The notes under the pieces: generated by a model
Seen by the model: only the letters and a program-made list of their open reading frames with translations
Databases searched by the model: none
Told to the model about the DNA's origin: nothing
Source of the DNA: Marinilabilia salmonicolor
GTDB lineage: Bacteria; Bacteroidota; Bacteroidia; Bacteroidales; Marinilabiliaceae
Direction: 5' to 3'
Assembly: GCF_003003035.1 (NCBI RefSeq)
Contig: NZ_PVTS01000013.1
Coordinates: 62,001-126,000, forward strand
Length of the DNA stretch: 64,000 nt
Made by a program: the position numbers and the translations under genes
In this document: positions 16,544 through 27,488 of the stretch, piece by piece
Layout: every line of letters begins with the position of its first letter
Position numbering within the stretch: position 1 is the first letter of the stretch

Positions 16544-18660
16544 TTTTTCATAGATAGCTGAATCCTTTTGCGGGCTACATCCACCTCCAGTACGCGCACT
16601 TCCACATGCTGATGTAACTTTACAACGTCATTGGGGTTTGAAATGAAACGGTCGGCCAATTGGGAAATGTGTACCAGTCCGTCCTGTTTGACGCCTACAT
16701 CCACAAAGGCACCAAAATTGGTGATGTTGGTGACAATTCCGGGGACTGTCATGCCGGGTTTCAAATCTTCCATGCTGTGGACGTCTTTGGAGAATTCAAA
16801 AACTTTAATGGTTTGACGCGGATCGCGACCCGGCTTTTCCAGTTCCTGCATGATATCCTTCAATGTTGGTAATCCGGTATCATTCGTCACATAACGATTC
16901 AGATCTATTTTTTCTCTAAGCGACTTGTCTTTAATCAGGTCTGTTATCTCACATCCCAGGTCTGCAGCCATTTGTTTAACGATGGGGTATGATTCGGGGT
17001 GCACTGCCGTGCTGTCCAGCGGGTTTTTGGCATCCGATATTCGCAGGAATCCTGCCGCCTGTTCGAAAGCTTTGGCTCCAAGGCGCGGAACTTTCTTCAA
17101 TGCTGCACGGCTGGCAAACGGGCCGTTTTCGTTTCGATAGGAAACAATGTTTTTGGCGAGTGCAGGCCCCAGACCGGAGATGTAGGTGAGCAGGTGATGG
17201 CTTGCGGTGTTGAGGTTGACACCCACGCTGTTCACTGACGACTCAACCACTCTGTCAAGGGCATCTTTTAGCTGATGTTGATCCACATCATGTTGGTATT
17301 GACCTACCCCGATGGATTTGGGGTCTATTTTCACCAGCTCTGCCAACGGGTCCATCAATCGACGGCCGATGGATACTGCCCCTCGGACAGTGACATCATA
17401 CTGAGGAAACTCATCGCGTGCCACTTTGCTGGCACTGTAAACAGATGCTCCGTCTTCACTGACCACAAAAACCTGTACGTCACGATTGAACTTTGTTTTA
17501 CGTACCAGATCCTCCGTCTCACGGGATGCTGTTCCGTTTCCAATGGCAATGGCTTCAATTTTGTAGGCATCTACCAGTGAATCAAGTTTCTTCATGGCTT
17601 TTCCGGTCTCTTTTTGCGGAGGATGGGGGTAAATGGCTTCATTGTGCAGCAATTCGCCCTGAGCATCCAGACATACCACTTTACAACCGGTGCGGTAGCC
17701 CGGGTCGATGGCCAGCACCCGTTTCTGACCAAGTGGCGGAGCCAGTAAAAGCTGTCTCAGGTTATCACTGAATACCCGGATGGCTTCTTCGTCGGCTTTT
17801 TCCTTGAAGAGTGCCATGGTCTCGTTTTCCAGCGAGGGGGCCAGTAATCTTTTGTAAGCATCTTCGGTGGCCATTTCCACCTGATCTGATGTGTCATTGT
17901 TTCCTTTCACAAAGAGGCGTTTGAGCCGGGGCAAAACATCTTCAGCGTCTGGGGCAGCTCCCAGTTTCAGAAATCCTTCTTTTTCTCCACGCTGCATAGC
18001 CAGGAAACGGTGGGAAGGACAGCGTTTAAGGGGTTCGTCCCATTCAAAATAATCACGGTATTTGGCTCCTTCCTCTTCTTTCCCTTTTACGAGTCGGGCA
18101 GATATTACCGAGTGATGCTGAAATCTGTTGCGGACAATTTCACGAGCAGTCTGGTTTTCATTGATCCATTCCGCAACAATGTCGCGGGCCCCTTGCAATG
18201 CAGCCTCAGTGTCCGTGACTTCATCGGTCAGAAAGGAAGCGGCCCGGGATTCCACATCCCGTTCATGCTGTTTCATGATGATTTTTGCCAGAGGTTCGAG
18301 CCCCAGCTCCCGGGCCTTGGTGGCACGTGTTTTCCTCTTGGGCTTGTAGGGGAGGTAGATGTCCTCCAGTTCTGTACTGTCGTAACAGTTTTCTATTCTT
18401 GATTTTAATTCATCGGTCAGCAATTCCTGTTCTTCGATGGTCTTCAGGATGGTTGCTTTTCTCTTTTCCAGTTCCTGAAGTTTGTCGTAGGCCTCCTTGA
18501 TGTTGCCAATGGCTACTTCATCCAGACTTCCCGTGCGTTCTTTCCGGTATCGGCTGATAAATGGAATGGTAGCTCCTTCGTCAAGGAGTTCGATGGTGTT
18601 GTTGACCTGGGTTGCCGAAATGCCTGTCTTTTCAGCTATGAGTTTTGGAATGGTTTGCAT
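16537..18660 (-). CDS. tex: Tex family RNA-binding transcription accessory protein
   Basis: Tex is a cytoplasmic nucleic-acid-binding protein, related to eukaryotic Spt6, that affects transcription. The 707-residue product has the family's domain order. An N-terminal helical region carries ATIPFISRYRKERTGSLDE. A YqgF/RNase H-like domain starts with VLAIDPGYRTGCK near residue 325. Helix-hairpin-helix motifs lie in the YISGLGPALAKNIVSYR region (about 490-560). An S1 RNA-binding domain at the C-terminus (about 637-707) carries FGAFVDVGVKQDGLVHISQL. It has the start ATG at 18660 and a TAAGTTTG promoter box about 120 bases upstream. The stop codon lies in a dispersed repeat. Confidence 0.97.
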   Translation of the reverse strand: MQTIPKLIAEKTGISATQVNNTIELLDEGATIPFISRYRKERTGSLDEVAIGNIKEAYDKLQELEKRKATILKTIEEQELLTDELKSRIENCYDSTELEDIYLPYKPKRKTRATKARELGLEPLAKIIMKQHERDVESRAASFLTDEVTDTEAALQGARDIVAEWINENQTAREIVRNRFQHHSVISARLVKGKEEEGAKYRDYFEWDEPLKRCPSHRFLAMQRGEKEGFLKLGAAPDAEDVLPRLKRLFVKGNNDTSDQVEMATEDAYKRLLAPSLENETMALFKEKADEEAIRVFSDNLRQLLLAPPLGQKRVLAIDPGYRTGCKVVCLDAQGELLHNEAIYPHPPQKETGKAMKKLDSLVDAYKIEAIAIGNGTASRETEDLVRKTKFNRDVQVFVVSEDGASVYSASKVARDEFPQYDVTVRGAVSIGRRLMDPLAELVKIDPKSIGVGQYQHDVDQHQLKDALDRVVESSVNSVGVNLNTASHHLLTYISGLGPALAKNIVSYRNENGPFASRAALKKVPRLGAKAFEQAAGFLRISDAKNPLDSTAVHPESYPIVKQMAADLGCEITDLIKDKSLREKIDLNRYVTNDTGLPTLKDIMQELEKPGRDPRQTIKVFEFSKDVHSMEDLKPGMTVPGIVTNITNFGAFVDVGVKQDGLVHISQLADRFISNPNDVVKLHQHVEVRVLEVDVARKRIQLSMKNM

Positions 18661-18779
18661 AGTGAATGGTTTTATATATTTGTTTCGTTGTTACCTGTCT
18701 CTGCACCACCCTGATGCTGAAAAGCTGCATAAACAGGGGACTATCCCGGCTCACACAGCCTTTTGGTTTCTCAATGGTG

Positions 18780-18787
18780 CAAACTTA
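18780..18787 (-). promoter_or_regulatory. -7 promoter box of tex
   Basis: The minus strand reads TAAGTTTG (TAnnTTTG), with a TTGC about 16 bases further upstream. The leader would be about 115 bases. Confidence 0.4.
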
Positions 18788-18835
18788 ACCTGCATTTTTG
18801 CAATGCGATGGGAAAAGATGCTTTATGAAGTGACA

Positions 18836-20071
18836 CTATTTTTTGTCCTTCCTGTATTTGCCTGACGGTTTTCCTCCCTTTTTGTTGAAACGCTTATACG
18901 GTTTCTTTCCTTTGTTGTATGATTTTGGGTTGTATTCCGGGCCTTCTCCAACCTCTTCAGGCAAAGGAATTTTTATGATGGTGGTTTCAATCAGTTCTTC
19001 AATTTTTTGAAAATCCTGTTGATCTTTTTCGGTGATGAATGTCAGTGCCACTCCTGTGGAGGAGGCTCTGGCGGTACGTCCTACCCGGTGTACGTAATCT
19101 TCTGCATCATTTGGCACATCAAAGTTTATGACCAGATCGATTCCTTCCACATCAATTCCTCTGGCAATGATGTCGGTGGCCACAAGGATTTGCACGTTGC
19201 GGTTCTTGAATTCGCGCATTACTTCAGTCCGGTCTTTTTGTTCCAGATCTGAATGAATTGCTTTTGCGGGGAATCCGTTTCGTTGCAATGATTGCTGAAT
19301 CTCCTTTACTTTCTGTTTCGTGGAGGAGAAGATTACAATGCTCTTCAGGTCTTTCCCCTTCAGCAGACTGTTAATCAACGGCATTTTCTGGGTCTCATAA
19401 GTCATATAAGCTCCCTGAAGCACTCCCTCTGCCGGTTTTGACAAGGCGATGTTGACCTCTTCATATTCCGATAGAAGTTCCCGTGCCATGTCTCTGATTT
19501 TTTTCGGCATGGTAGCAGAAAACATGAGTGTTTGTCGCTCTTTGGGCAAAAAGGAGACAATTTGCATGATGTCTTCATAAAAACCCATATCGAGCATACG
19601 ATCTGCTTCGTCGAGAATGAGGTGTTTCAACGTATCCATCTTCACATAGCCCATGCTCAGATGCTGAATAAGGCGACCCGGAGTAGCCACGATTACGTTG
19701 GCGCCGGTAGTTAGTGCATTTTTCTGGGCATTCCATAAGCCTGCATCATTACCTCCATATACGGCAATGGATGTGATGGGCAGAAAATATCCAAAACCCT
19801 CCATTTGCTGGTCAATTTGCATGGCCAGCTCTCTGGTTGGCACCAAAACTAAAGTATTGAGTCCCTCAGAATTGGATTGCACCTGTCGATCAAGCACCGG
19901 GAGCAGGTAAGCAGCAGTTTTTCCGGTACCGGTTTGTGCACAGGCAATCATATCTTTCCCGTTCATAATGGGAGGAATGGTAGCCTCCTGAACAGGGGTT
20001 GCTTTTTCAAATCTCATGGCTTCCAGTCCGTCAATTACTTCCTGTGAGAAGCCAAATTCTGTAAATTTCAA
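18836..20071 (-). CDS. DEAD-box RNA helicase (RhlE-like)
   Basis: This is a 411-residue ATP-dependent RNA helicase for ribosome assembly or mRNA turnover. Motif Q (FEKATPVQEATIPPI), motif I (AQTGTGKT, near residue 52), DEADRMLD (near 153), SAT and HRVGRTAR (near 329) are all present. The basic tail PKSYNKGKKPYKRFNKKGGKPSGKYRKDKK is spread over the last residues and probably binds RNA. There is no ATG at the N-terminus. The TTG at 20071 gives MKFTEFGFS, matching how relatives begin. Another TTG at 20104 would overlap the upstream gene. It is last in a cluster with the RlmI-like methyltransferase and an exonuclease. Confidence 0.93.
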   Translation of the reverse strand: MKFTEFGFSQEVIDGLEAMRFEKATPVQEATIPPIMNGKDMIACAQTGTGKTAAYLLPVLDRQVQSNSEGLNTLVLVPTRELAMQIDQQMEGFGYFLPITSIAVYGGNDAGLWNAQKNALTTGANVIVATPGRLIQHLSMGYVKMDTLKHLILDEADRMLDMGFYEDIMQIVSFLPKERQTLMFSATMPKKIRDMARELLSEYEEVNIALSKPAEGVLQGAYMTYETQKMPLINSLLKGKDLKSIVIFSSTKQKVKEIQQSLQRNGFPAKAIHSDLEQKDRTEVMREFKNRNVQILVATDIIARGIDVEGIDLVINFDVPNDAEDYVHRVGRTARASSTGVALTFITEKDQQDFQKIEELIETTIIKIPLPEEVGEGPEYNPKSYNKGKKPYKRFNKKGGKPSGKYRKDKK

Positions 20072-20093
20072 AATCTTTTCTTTTAAGTTACTG

Positions 20094-21278
20094 TTACTCC
20101 ACAAAAAGAACCAACCCTTTCAGGTATTCACTTTCGGGATGATAAATGTTTACCGGATGGTCTGCCGGTTGTTCCAGTTGATGCAGGATTCGCACAAAAC
20201 GACCGGTTTTGGCGGCAGCTGAAAATACTGCTTTTCGGAATGCATCTTTGCTGATGACCTGTGAACAGGAGAAGGTAAAGATAATGCCGCCGGGTTTAAT
20301 CTTCTCAATGGCTTTGGCATTTAATTTCCGGTATCCCTGCAATGCGTTGGGCACCACATTCAAATGTTTGGCGAAAGCCGGAGGATCCAGAATCATCAGG
20401 TCGTAATCTTCTTTGGGGGCATTCAGGAATTTAAAGGCATCTTCGGCAAAAGCCTGATGCCGCTCATCTCCCGGAAAGTTGAGTTCCACATTTTCACGGG
20501 TCAGCTCAATGGCACGTTCGGAGCTGTCCACCGAATGTACCAGCGATGCTCCTCCCCGCAAGGCATAAAAGGAGAATCCTCCCGTATAACAAAACAGGTT
20601 GAGTACCTTTTTGTCTTTGCTGTACTTCTCCAGCAAAGCTCTGTTTTCGCGTTGGTCAACAAAAAAACCGGTTTTCTGGCCTTTTTCGTAGTCCACATTA
20701 AACCGTAACCCATTCTCAATGGCTGTTTTATCCTCTGTTTTACCATAAAGAAAGCCATTTTCGGCAGTGATATTGGCTTTGTAGGGAATGGTCCCCTCCG
20801 ATTTGTTGTAAATGGCCTTAAGTTCCGGACCCATAGCATTTTGAAGCGCTTTGCACAATGTGTCTTTGATGAGGTACATTCCAACGGTATGGATTTGCAT
20901 AACAGCTGTTTGGTTGTACATATCCACGATTAGTCCAGGCATGCCGTCTCCTTCTGCATGAATAAGGCGGTAGGCATCGGTTTCCGGGTTGTTGATAAGT
21001 CCTGATTTTTTCCGGACATCCAGGGCTTTTCTGATTTTCTCTTCCCAAAAATTTTCATCCGGTGTTACAGGAGTGAAAGAGAAGATTCTTACCGCAATGG
21101 AGCCAATCTGCGAGTGCCCAATAGCGAGAAAATTGTTGTTGGAGTCCAGAACTTCTACTATATCTCCTTCTTCAATTTCTCCGGAAACAGATTTGATGGC
21201 CCCGGAGAATATCCAGGGATGAAACCGTAAAATGCTTTGTTCTTTTCCCGGTTTTAGAATAATCTTAGCAAATTCCAT
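20094..21278 (-). CDS. RlmI/RlmK-like class I rRNA methyltransferase with PUA domain
   Basis: This is a 394-residue SAM-dependent methyltransferase, probably making m5C in 23S rRNA as RlmI does. An N-terminal PUA RNA-binding domain (about 1-80) starts IILKPGKEQSILRFHPWIFSGAI, spread over residues 6-28. The EEHD-type middle domain carries KTGFFVDQRENR. The Rossmann domain has VLNLFCYTGGFSFYA near residue 220 and LDPPAFAK near 300. The C-terminus FTFSCSQ fits the family's catalytic Cys region. The upstream exonuclease gene ends 14 bases before this start, and the helicase begins just after the stop, so an operon is likely. Confidence 0.93.
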   Translation of the reverse strand: MEFAKIILKPGKEQSILRFHPWIFSGAIKSVSGEIEEGDIVEVLDSNNNFLAIGHSQIGSIAVRIFSFTPVTPDENFWEEKIRKALDVRKKSGLINNPETDAYRLIHAEGDGMPGLIVDMYNQTAVMQIHTVGMYLIKDTLCKALQNAMGPELKAIYNKSEGTIPYKANITAENGFLYGKTEDKTAIENGLRFNVDYEKGQKTGFFVDQRENRALLEKYSKDKKVLNLFCYTGGFSFYALRGGASLVHSVDSSERAIELTRENVELNFPGDERHQAFAEDAFKFLNAPKEDYDLMILDPPAFAKHLNVVPNALQGYRKLNAKAIEKIKPGGIIFTFSCSQVISKDAFRKAVFSAAAKTGRFVRILHQLEQPADHPVNIYHPESEYLKGLVLFVE

Positions 21279-21292
21279 ATAAAGGTTGGCTG

Positions 21293-21913
21293 TTATGAGC
21301 TTTTTTCTTGTGGTTGAGTCTCTTTTGGTTTTTGGGGGACCGGCTTCAGCTCTTTTAATTTGAGGTAAATTTCAAGAGATACCCAGGCATCGGTAGCAGC
21401 ATAAAGAATTTGTCCCTCCGACAGTTCCTGTGCTTCCCAGTTAGAGAGTCTTTGCCGCTTGGAGACTCTGAAACCCAGAAGCAAACCGGCAAGATTTTTC
21501 AGGCTAAGCACCTCTATTCCGTATTTGGGCGCCATTTCCTGAAGCTCCACAAATCCTTTGGGAACAAAATTGTTCAGATGCTTCAGGCCCCGGATGTCGT
21601 CCCGAATGCCAACGCCCACTTTTGCAACTTTGGGGTTGTTCATCAATTTGGTCAGGGCTCCGTTAAAACCTGTGTTGGGAAGACGAAACAGATAGGCTTC
21701 GTCTTTGGTGCTGAGTTGCAGGAGCGAAATGTCATGAGAAACACCTTTCTTGAAAGAGGGCTTGGTTTCGGTATCAAAACCAATGGCTTTTTCTTTTTGA
21801 AGCTTTTCCACGATTTCGGGAACGCGATCAGGATCTTCGATCACTGTCACTTTCCCTTCAAACTGTTTCAGGGGTAATTCGTTGATTGCGTCTTTGGATA
21901 TTGTATGCTGCAT
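21293..21913 (-). CDS. 3'-5' exonuclease (RNase D-like DnaQ fold)
   Basis: This is a 206-residue exonuclease domain protein, probably acting on RNA ends. The DEDD motifs are recognisable: IGFDTETKPSF (Exo I), VGVGIRDDIRGL (Exo II region) and the Exo III region AATDAWVSLEIYLKL with conserved Asp. No HRDC domain follows, so it is a single-domain form shorter than RNase D. The C-terminus is a Pro/Lys-rich tail. It is the second gene of the DUF5063-exonuclease-RlmI-helicase set. MITE copy D lies between it and DUF5063. Confidence 0.9.
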   Translation of the reverse strand: MQHTISKDAINELPLKQFEGKVTVIEDPDRVPEIVEKLQKEKAIGFDTETKPSFKKGVSHDISLLQLSTKDEAYLFRLPNTGFNGALTKLMNNPKVAKVGVGIRDDIRGLKHLNNFVPKGFVELQEMAPKYGIEVLSLKNLAGLLLGFRVSKRQRLSNWEAQELSEGQILYAATDAWVSLEIYLKLKELKPVPQKPKETQPQEKSS

Positions 21914-21962
21914 TCAGTTAAAATGTTACGGTTGGCCCGCTTGTTTTTGCCGGCCCTATTTT

Positions 21963-22112
21963 GAGTCTGTCTATAAACTAAGCGTTTTTCAGTGTTTGAA
22001 CTAGAAAGCTCAAATTCAAGGCGTTTGAAAAATCTAAGCCGCAGAATACTAGTGTATTTGAGGATTTAGATTTTGAGCAACAACGCAGAAGTTGGACTTT
22101 ATAGACATACAC
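21963..22112 (+). repeat. MITE-like element, family 1, copy D (internally deleted)
   Basis: The 150-bp element has the same ends and flanking interior as copies B and C, but lacks about 47 bp of the middle (the stretch around the TTTTTTGAACAAAAAACC palindrome). The right end abuts the DUF5063 stop codon with no bases between. It would be transcribed if the cluster is one operon. Confidence 0.7.
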
Positions 22113-22760
22113 TTAAATGTTGTTCCGATCTTCTTCGTGGTCATCCTGCCAGTTTTTTTGCATTTTCGAGATTAACCAGTCTTCGGTGTTTCTACGGTCT
22201 TCCGTCGGATCGGTTTCATCTTCTTCCTCATCAATGTTTTCTCCGTTGAAGGCAACCTCATGCATAGCCCTGAGTACGTTGACCAGTTTTTGTCCCCAAT
22301 ACTCCTCAAAACTATGAATCAGTTCGATGAGTGCTTCATTCATGATCTCAGTTACGGCTGTTCGGTAACTCATCAAAAAGTCTTTCACATCCTGATAGAT
22401 GTCGGCAAGGTTTTCAGAAATTGTTGCAGTGAGCGGTTCTACACTTCGTTGCATATCTGCTGTAAATACCTCCAGGTAATCATTGTATGGGCCCATTTTG
22501 GTCAACACTGCATTGAGCACTTGCTGATATTCATCTTCATCCACAAACTTCTCCAGGAAGTCATCTTTCAGCATGGTTTCCGTCCTGGGCAACACGGATG
22601 CTTTCAGATACAATAGTGGCAGCATTTTGCGGCCTGTCTCCACAAAGTCTCTGCGTGGCAGCGAAAGGGTGCTTTCGAGCCATACACAGAATTCCTTGCC
22701 AACAGTTACAAACTCTACTACGTTTTTGGAATATACCGGATGTTCAAAATCTGTCTGCAT
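22113..22760 (-). CDS. DUF5063 domain protein
   Basis: This is a 215-residue, mostly helical cytoplasmic protein of the DUF5063 family. The function is unknown. It starts MQTDFEHPVYSKNVVEFVTV and contains LPLLYLKASVLP and FEEYWGQKLVNVLRAMH, which look like conserved helices. The C-terminus is very acidic (GENIDEEEDETDPTEDRR) and then mixed charged. It heads the cluster of RNA-processing genes, so a role with the exonuclease is suggested by order alone. Its stop codon touches a MITE-like element. Confidence 0.85.
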   Translation of the reverse strand: MQTDFEHPVYSKNVVEFVTVGKEFCVWLESTLSLPRRDFVETGRKMLPLLYLKASVLPRTETMLKDDFLEKFVDEDEYQQVLNAVLTKMGPYNDYLEVFTADMQRSVEPLTATISENLADIYQDVKDFLMSYRTAVTEIMNEALIELIHSFEEYWGQKLVNVLRAMHEVAFNGENIDEEEDETDPTEDRRNTEDWLISKMQKNWQDDHEEDRNNI

Positions 22761-22859
22761 AATTGGTGCAAAATTAGTGATAAATATTGATAATGTTGTG
22801 TTTAATCGGGGTAAAACCCTTTTTTTATGGTCTGTCTTTAATACATGGCAACAGCTGTA

Positions 22860-24767
22860 TTATTTCAGCCACTCCATTTCCCCGGTTTCCATTTCGCCTA
22901 TTATTTCATGATCTTCAAGCCATTTTAAAACATCCCAGGTGTGTTTTTTATCAAACCCGAGGGTGTCCACCAGCTTTTCTGCCTCCATGGGATGTTCTTT
23001 CAGAATGTTTTCCACGGATTTTTCAATGTCATTAAAGGTGGTGTCTGTCAGTCCGGTTTTCTTGCGGGAGAGGCAGACATCACAAATTCCGCAGTTTTCT
23101 GATTTGCTTTGTCCGAAATAGTTGAGCAGAAGACGGCTTCTGCAGATATGGTCCGACGATCCGTATTCAATGACGGCTCCTACCTGATCCATGTATTGTT
23201 GTTTCCTTTTCTCATAGACCTCAGGAGGCAGACGCAGATGCTGCAATTCTTCGCGTGATTGGAGGTAGGTGATTAAAGGTGTCTTTCGTCTTGGGATATA
23301 GTGTATGATGCCTGCCTTGGATAGCTTTTGGAGCGCTTTGTAAATGATCTGCGCATCAGTCCCTGTTTTTTTTGCCAGGTCTGCTTCGTAAATGGAGGCA
23401 TATTCGGTGAACAGGCCGGTGTAGGTTCGTAACAGGATTTTTATAAACGGATCCATGTCTGCATGGGCTACCTGGTATTTGTAGAGATCGTTCCCTTCCA
23501 CCAGAAACATTACTTTTGAGGGAATGTCCAACTCCTCGGTAAATGTGAGGTATCCGGCACGCTGGAGTATCTTCAGCGAATTGAAAACCTGAAGGATGTT
23601 GAGTTTGAAAGCACTGCAGAATTTTCCCATGTCAAAATCATACATCATCTGAAAACCTGCGCCAACAGGCAGCTGGAAGAAATTTCCCAGCGCTTCGTAA
23701 ATTCTTTTTATTGCTTCAGGCTCCGGGAAAGTGGTTTTAACCTGCTTGTTTAACTTTGCTTTGTCGTTGTTGCTCCACAGCAAAACGGCAAAAGATTTTT
23801 TTCCGTCTCGTCCACCCCGGCCGGCTTCCTGGAAGTAGGCCTCCAGAGAGTCCGGCGCATCCATGTGTACGACCATCCGAACATCGGGTTTATCAATACC
23901 CATTCCAAAGGCATTGGTGGCAACCATCACACGGGTTTGGTTCTTTTTCCATTTGTCCTGACGGTCGTTTTTACTGATGTGAGTAAGACCTGCGTGAAAA
24001 TAATCGGCACTTATGTTGTTCTGAATGAGTAATTGGGCATATTCACGAGTTTTTTTTCGGCTCCTGACATATACAATTGCTGATCCTTTTACGGCTTTTA
24101 AAATTTTTACCAGTTCTGTCTCTTTACTTTCGGTGGGGCGAACAACGTAAGCCAGATTGGACCGGGCAAAATCTTTTTTGAAAATATTTCTCGATCGGAA
24201 CATCAGCCTTTCAACGATATCCTCCACCACCTGGGGGGTGGCGGTTGCGGTAAGAGCCAATACAGGCGTGTCCGGAATTATCTCCCTGATGGCGGCAATC
24301 TTCAGGTAGGAGGGTCTGAAATCGTATCCCCATTGTGAGATGCAGTGTGCCTCATCCACTGCAATAAGGTTGATGTTTAGAAAAGGCAGTTTTTGCAGGA
24401 AAAGTTCGGTGGACAGTCTTTCGGGTGAGACATATAAAAATTTGGTGCCACCAAAGGTCGCATTGTCAAAAGTGATTTTAATTTCGCGGTATGAAAGCCC
24501 TGAATGAATGGCTTCTGCCTTGATCCCAATTCGTTTGAGGTTTTCCACCTGATCCTTCATTAGGGCAATAAGGGGGGTAACCACCAGGCAGAGTCCCTCC
24601 CCGGCCAGTGCCGGAACCTGAAAAGTGATGGATTTTCCACCGCCTGTTGGCATCAGGGCTAATGTATCATTTCCTGCGCCAACAGATCGCACAATGTCCT
24701 CCTGTAGAGGCCTGAAGTTATCGAAGCCCCAGTATTTTTTTAACAGCTCATGATATTTGTCGGCCAT
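22860..24767 (-). CDS. recQ: ATP-dependent DNA helicase RecQ
   Basis: RecQ unwinds DNA 3'-5' in recombination and repair. The 635-residue form has Walker A MPTGGGKS near residue 42 and DEAHCISQWGYDFRPSY near 137. It also has ATNAFGMGIDKPDVRMVVH, QEAGRGGRDG and a zinc-binding region with CRSRLLLNYFGQ followed by CGICDVC near 546. A winged-helix region follows, but no clear HRDC domain is seen. The start is the internal ATG at 24767 (MADKYHELLKKYWGF). An earlier TTG at 24863 would add an unrelated hydrophobic stretch overlapping the guaB promoter. It is divergent from guaB. Confidence 0.95.
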   Translation of the reverse strand: MADKYHELLKKYWGFDNFRPLQEDIVRSVGAGNDTLALMPTGGGKSITFQVPALAGEGLCLVVTPLIALMKDQVENLKRIGIKAEAIHSGLSYREIKITFDNATFGGTKFLYVSPERLSTELFLQKLPFLNINLIAVDEAHCISQWGYDFRPSYLKIAAIREIIPDTPVLALTATATPQVVEDIVERLMFRSRNIFKKDFARSNLAYVVRPTESKETELVKILKAVKGSAIVYVRSRKKTREYAQLLIQNNISADYFHAGLTHISKNDRQDKWKKNQTRVMVATNAFGMGIDKPDVRMVVHMDAPDSLEAYFQEAGRGGRDGKKSFAVLLWSNNDKAKLNKQVKTTFPEPEAIKRIYEALGNFFQLPVGAGFQMMYDFDMGKFCSAFKLNILQVFNSLKILQRAGYLTFTEELDIPSKVMFLVEGNDLYKYQVAHADMDPFIKILLRTYTGLFTEYASIYEADLAKKTGTDAQIIYKALQKLSKAGIIHYIPRRKTPLITYLQSREELQHLRLPPEVYEKRKQQYMDQVGAVIEYGSSDHICRSRLLLNYFGQSKSENCGICDVCLSRKKTGLTDTTFNDIEKSVENILKEHPMEAEKLVDTLGFDKKHTWDVLKWLEDHEIIGEMETGEMEWLK

Positions 24768-24827
24768 ACGGACAAAATTAATCAAATAATCTATCCAACA
24801 GGAACTGCAAAACAAAAGAGAATTTCT

Positions 24828-24835
24828 TACCTTTG
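24828..24835 (+). promoter_or_regulatory. -7 promoter box of guaB
   Basis: TACCTTTG matches TAnnTTTG exactly, 34 bases before the guaB ATG, in the 102-bp region shared with the divergent recQ gene. Confidence 0.55.
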
Positions 24836-24851
24836 CCAAAATTTTTTTTAA

Positions 24852-26339
<1,488 letters not shown>

Positions 26340-26370
26340 TCTGAAGTCTTTCATAGGAAAGTATTATACA

Positions 26371-26410
26371 AACCCGGAATAAACCTTCGCGTTATTCCGG
26401 GTTCTTTTTT
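26371..26410 (+). terminator. Intrinsic terminator of guaB
   Basis: The stem AACCCGGAATAA/TTATTCCGGGTT with an ACCTTCGCG loop is followed by CTTTTTT. The stem is 12 bp and perfect. Confidence 0.9.
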
Positions 26411-26580
26411 GTATTTTTGAGGTTTGTTTATATTGTTGTTTGTCAACCACCAAACATTCCATTATTTTTGTGTGATTAATAAACTGCGGAAAAACATTAC
26501 ACCCCTTCATCTTTTATCGGTTAGGGGTAGGATCAAATGTCCTGAAGTTTTTAAAGCACCGATTACAAAATAATATTCGG

Positions 26581-27441
26581 ATGAAGTTTAGAGTACTTAC
26601 AATATTGATTTTATTTACCGGTTTTTCATTTTTGTTGCTAACCTGCCGGGATTCTTCGCCCGAAAATGTTGGAAACCCGGTTGTTCGTGTTGGGGATGAG
26701 GTGTTGACAGATAGTGATTTGAGGGAGGTGCTCCCTACTGATGTAAGCAAAGAAGACAGTGCTGCGCTTGCAGATGAGTATGTCAACAGATGGGTGCGAA
26801 GTAAACTGTTTCTCCGACAGGCCGAATCGAATCTGACAGAAGAAGAGAAAGATGTAAGTCAGATGCTGGATGAATACAGGACTTCGTTGCTGGTAAATAA
26901 GTATCAGCAGAAAATGCTTGAACAGAAGTATTCTCCATTGCTGAAGCATGAAGAGATTGAAAAATATTACAATGAGATGCAGGACAACTTTAAACTGCAG
27001 GAGAATATTGTCAAAGGACTAATGTTGAAAGTTCCGTTGGATGCTCCGGGACAGAACGATGTTCGCCGGTGGTGCAGGACTGCCGACCCGGAGAGTTTGG
27101 TTGAGCTGGAAAATTACAGCTTACAAAATGCACGTATGTATAAGATGTTTTTGGATACCTGGGTGCCTTTTCAACGAATAAATGCCAATTTGCCCGAGCC
27201 CGTTAGAAATGAGGAACGGTTTTTGAGATACAATCGTTATTATGAAACCACCGATGAGCAATTTCGGTATTTCTTTTTAGTGACAGATTATGAATTTATC
27301 GGAAGTATTGCCCCTATTAGTTTTGTGGAGGAGAGAATTAAAGCCATACTTTTGAATAAAAAACGTGGAGCATTCATTAAGAGTCTCGAAAAAGAGCTCT
27401 ATAATGAAGCACTTCAAAAGAAAACTATAAATTTTTATTAA
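26581..27441 (+). CDS. SurA/PpiC-like chaperone lipoprotein lacking a PPIase domain
   Basis: This is a 286-residue lipoprotein (lipobox LLLTC, Cys22). After the signal comes VVRVGDEVLTDSDLREVLP, the opening strand and helix of SurA/PpiD-type N-terminal domains. Long helices follow (about 60-130) with no recognisable parvulin PPIase core. It resembles the first of the tandem SurA-like proteins found beside surA in Bacteroidota, and probably acts as a periplasmic holdase for outer-membrane proteins (inference). The surA gene begins 47 bases downstream on the same strand. Confidence 0.8.
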   Translation: MKFRVLTILILFTGFSFLLLTCRDSSPENVGNPVVRVGDEVLTDSDLREVLPTDVSKEDSAALADEYVNRWVRSKLFLRQAESNLTEEEKDVSQMLDEYRTSLLVNKYQQKMLEQKYSPLLKHEEIEKYYNEMQDNFKLQENIVKGLMLKVPLDAPGQNDVRRWCRTADPESLVELENYSLQNARMYKMFLDTWVPFQRINANLPEPVRNEERFLRYNRYYETTDEQFRYFFLVTDYEFIGSIAPISFVEERIKAILLNKKRGAFIKSLEKELYNEALQKKTINFY

Positions 27442-27488
27442 TATTCTTTTGGCCCCAATTGCCCGGGCTGAATGTTCTTTCTTTTAAA

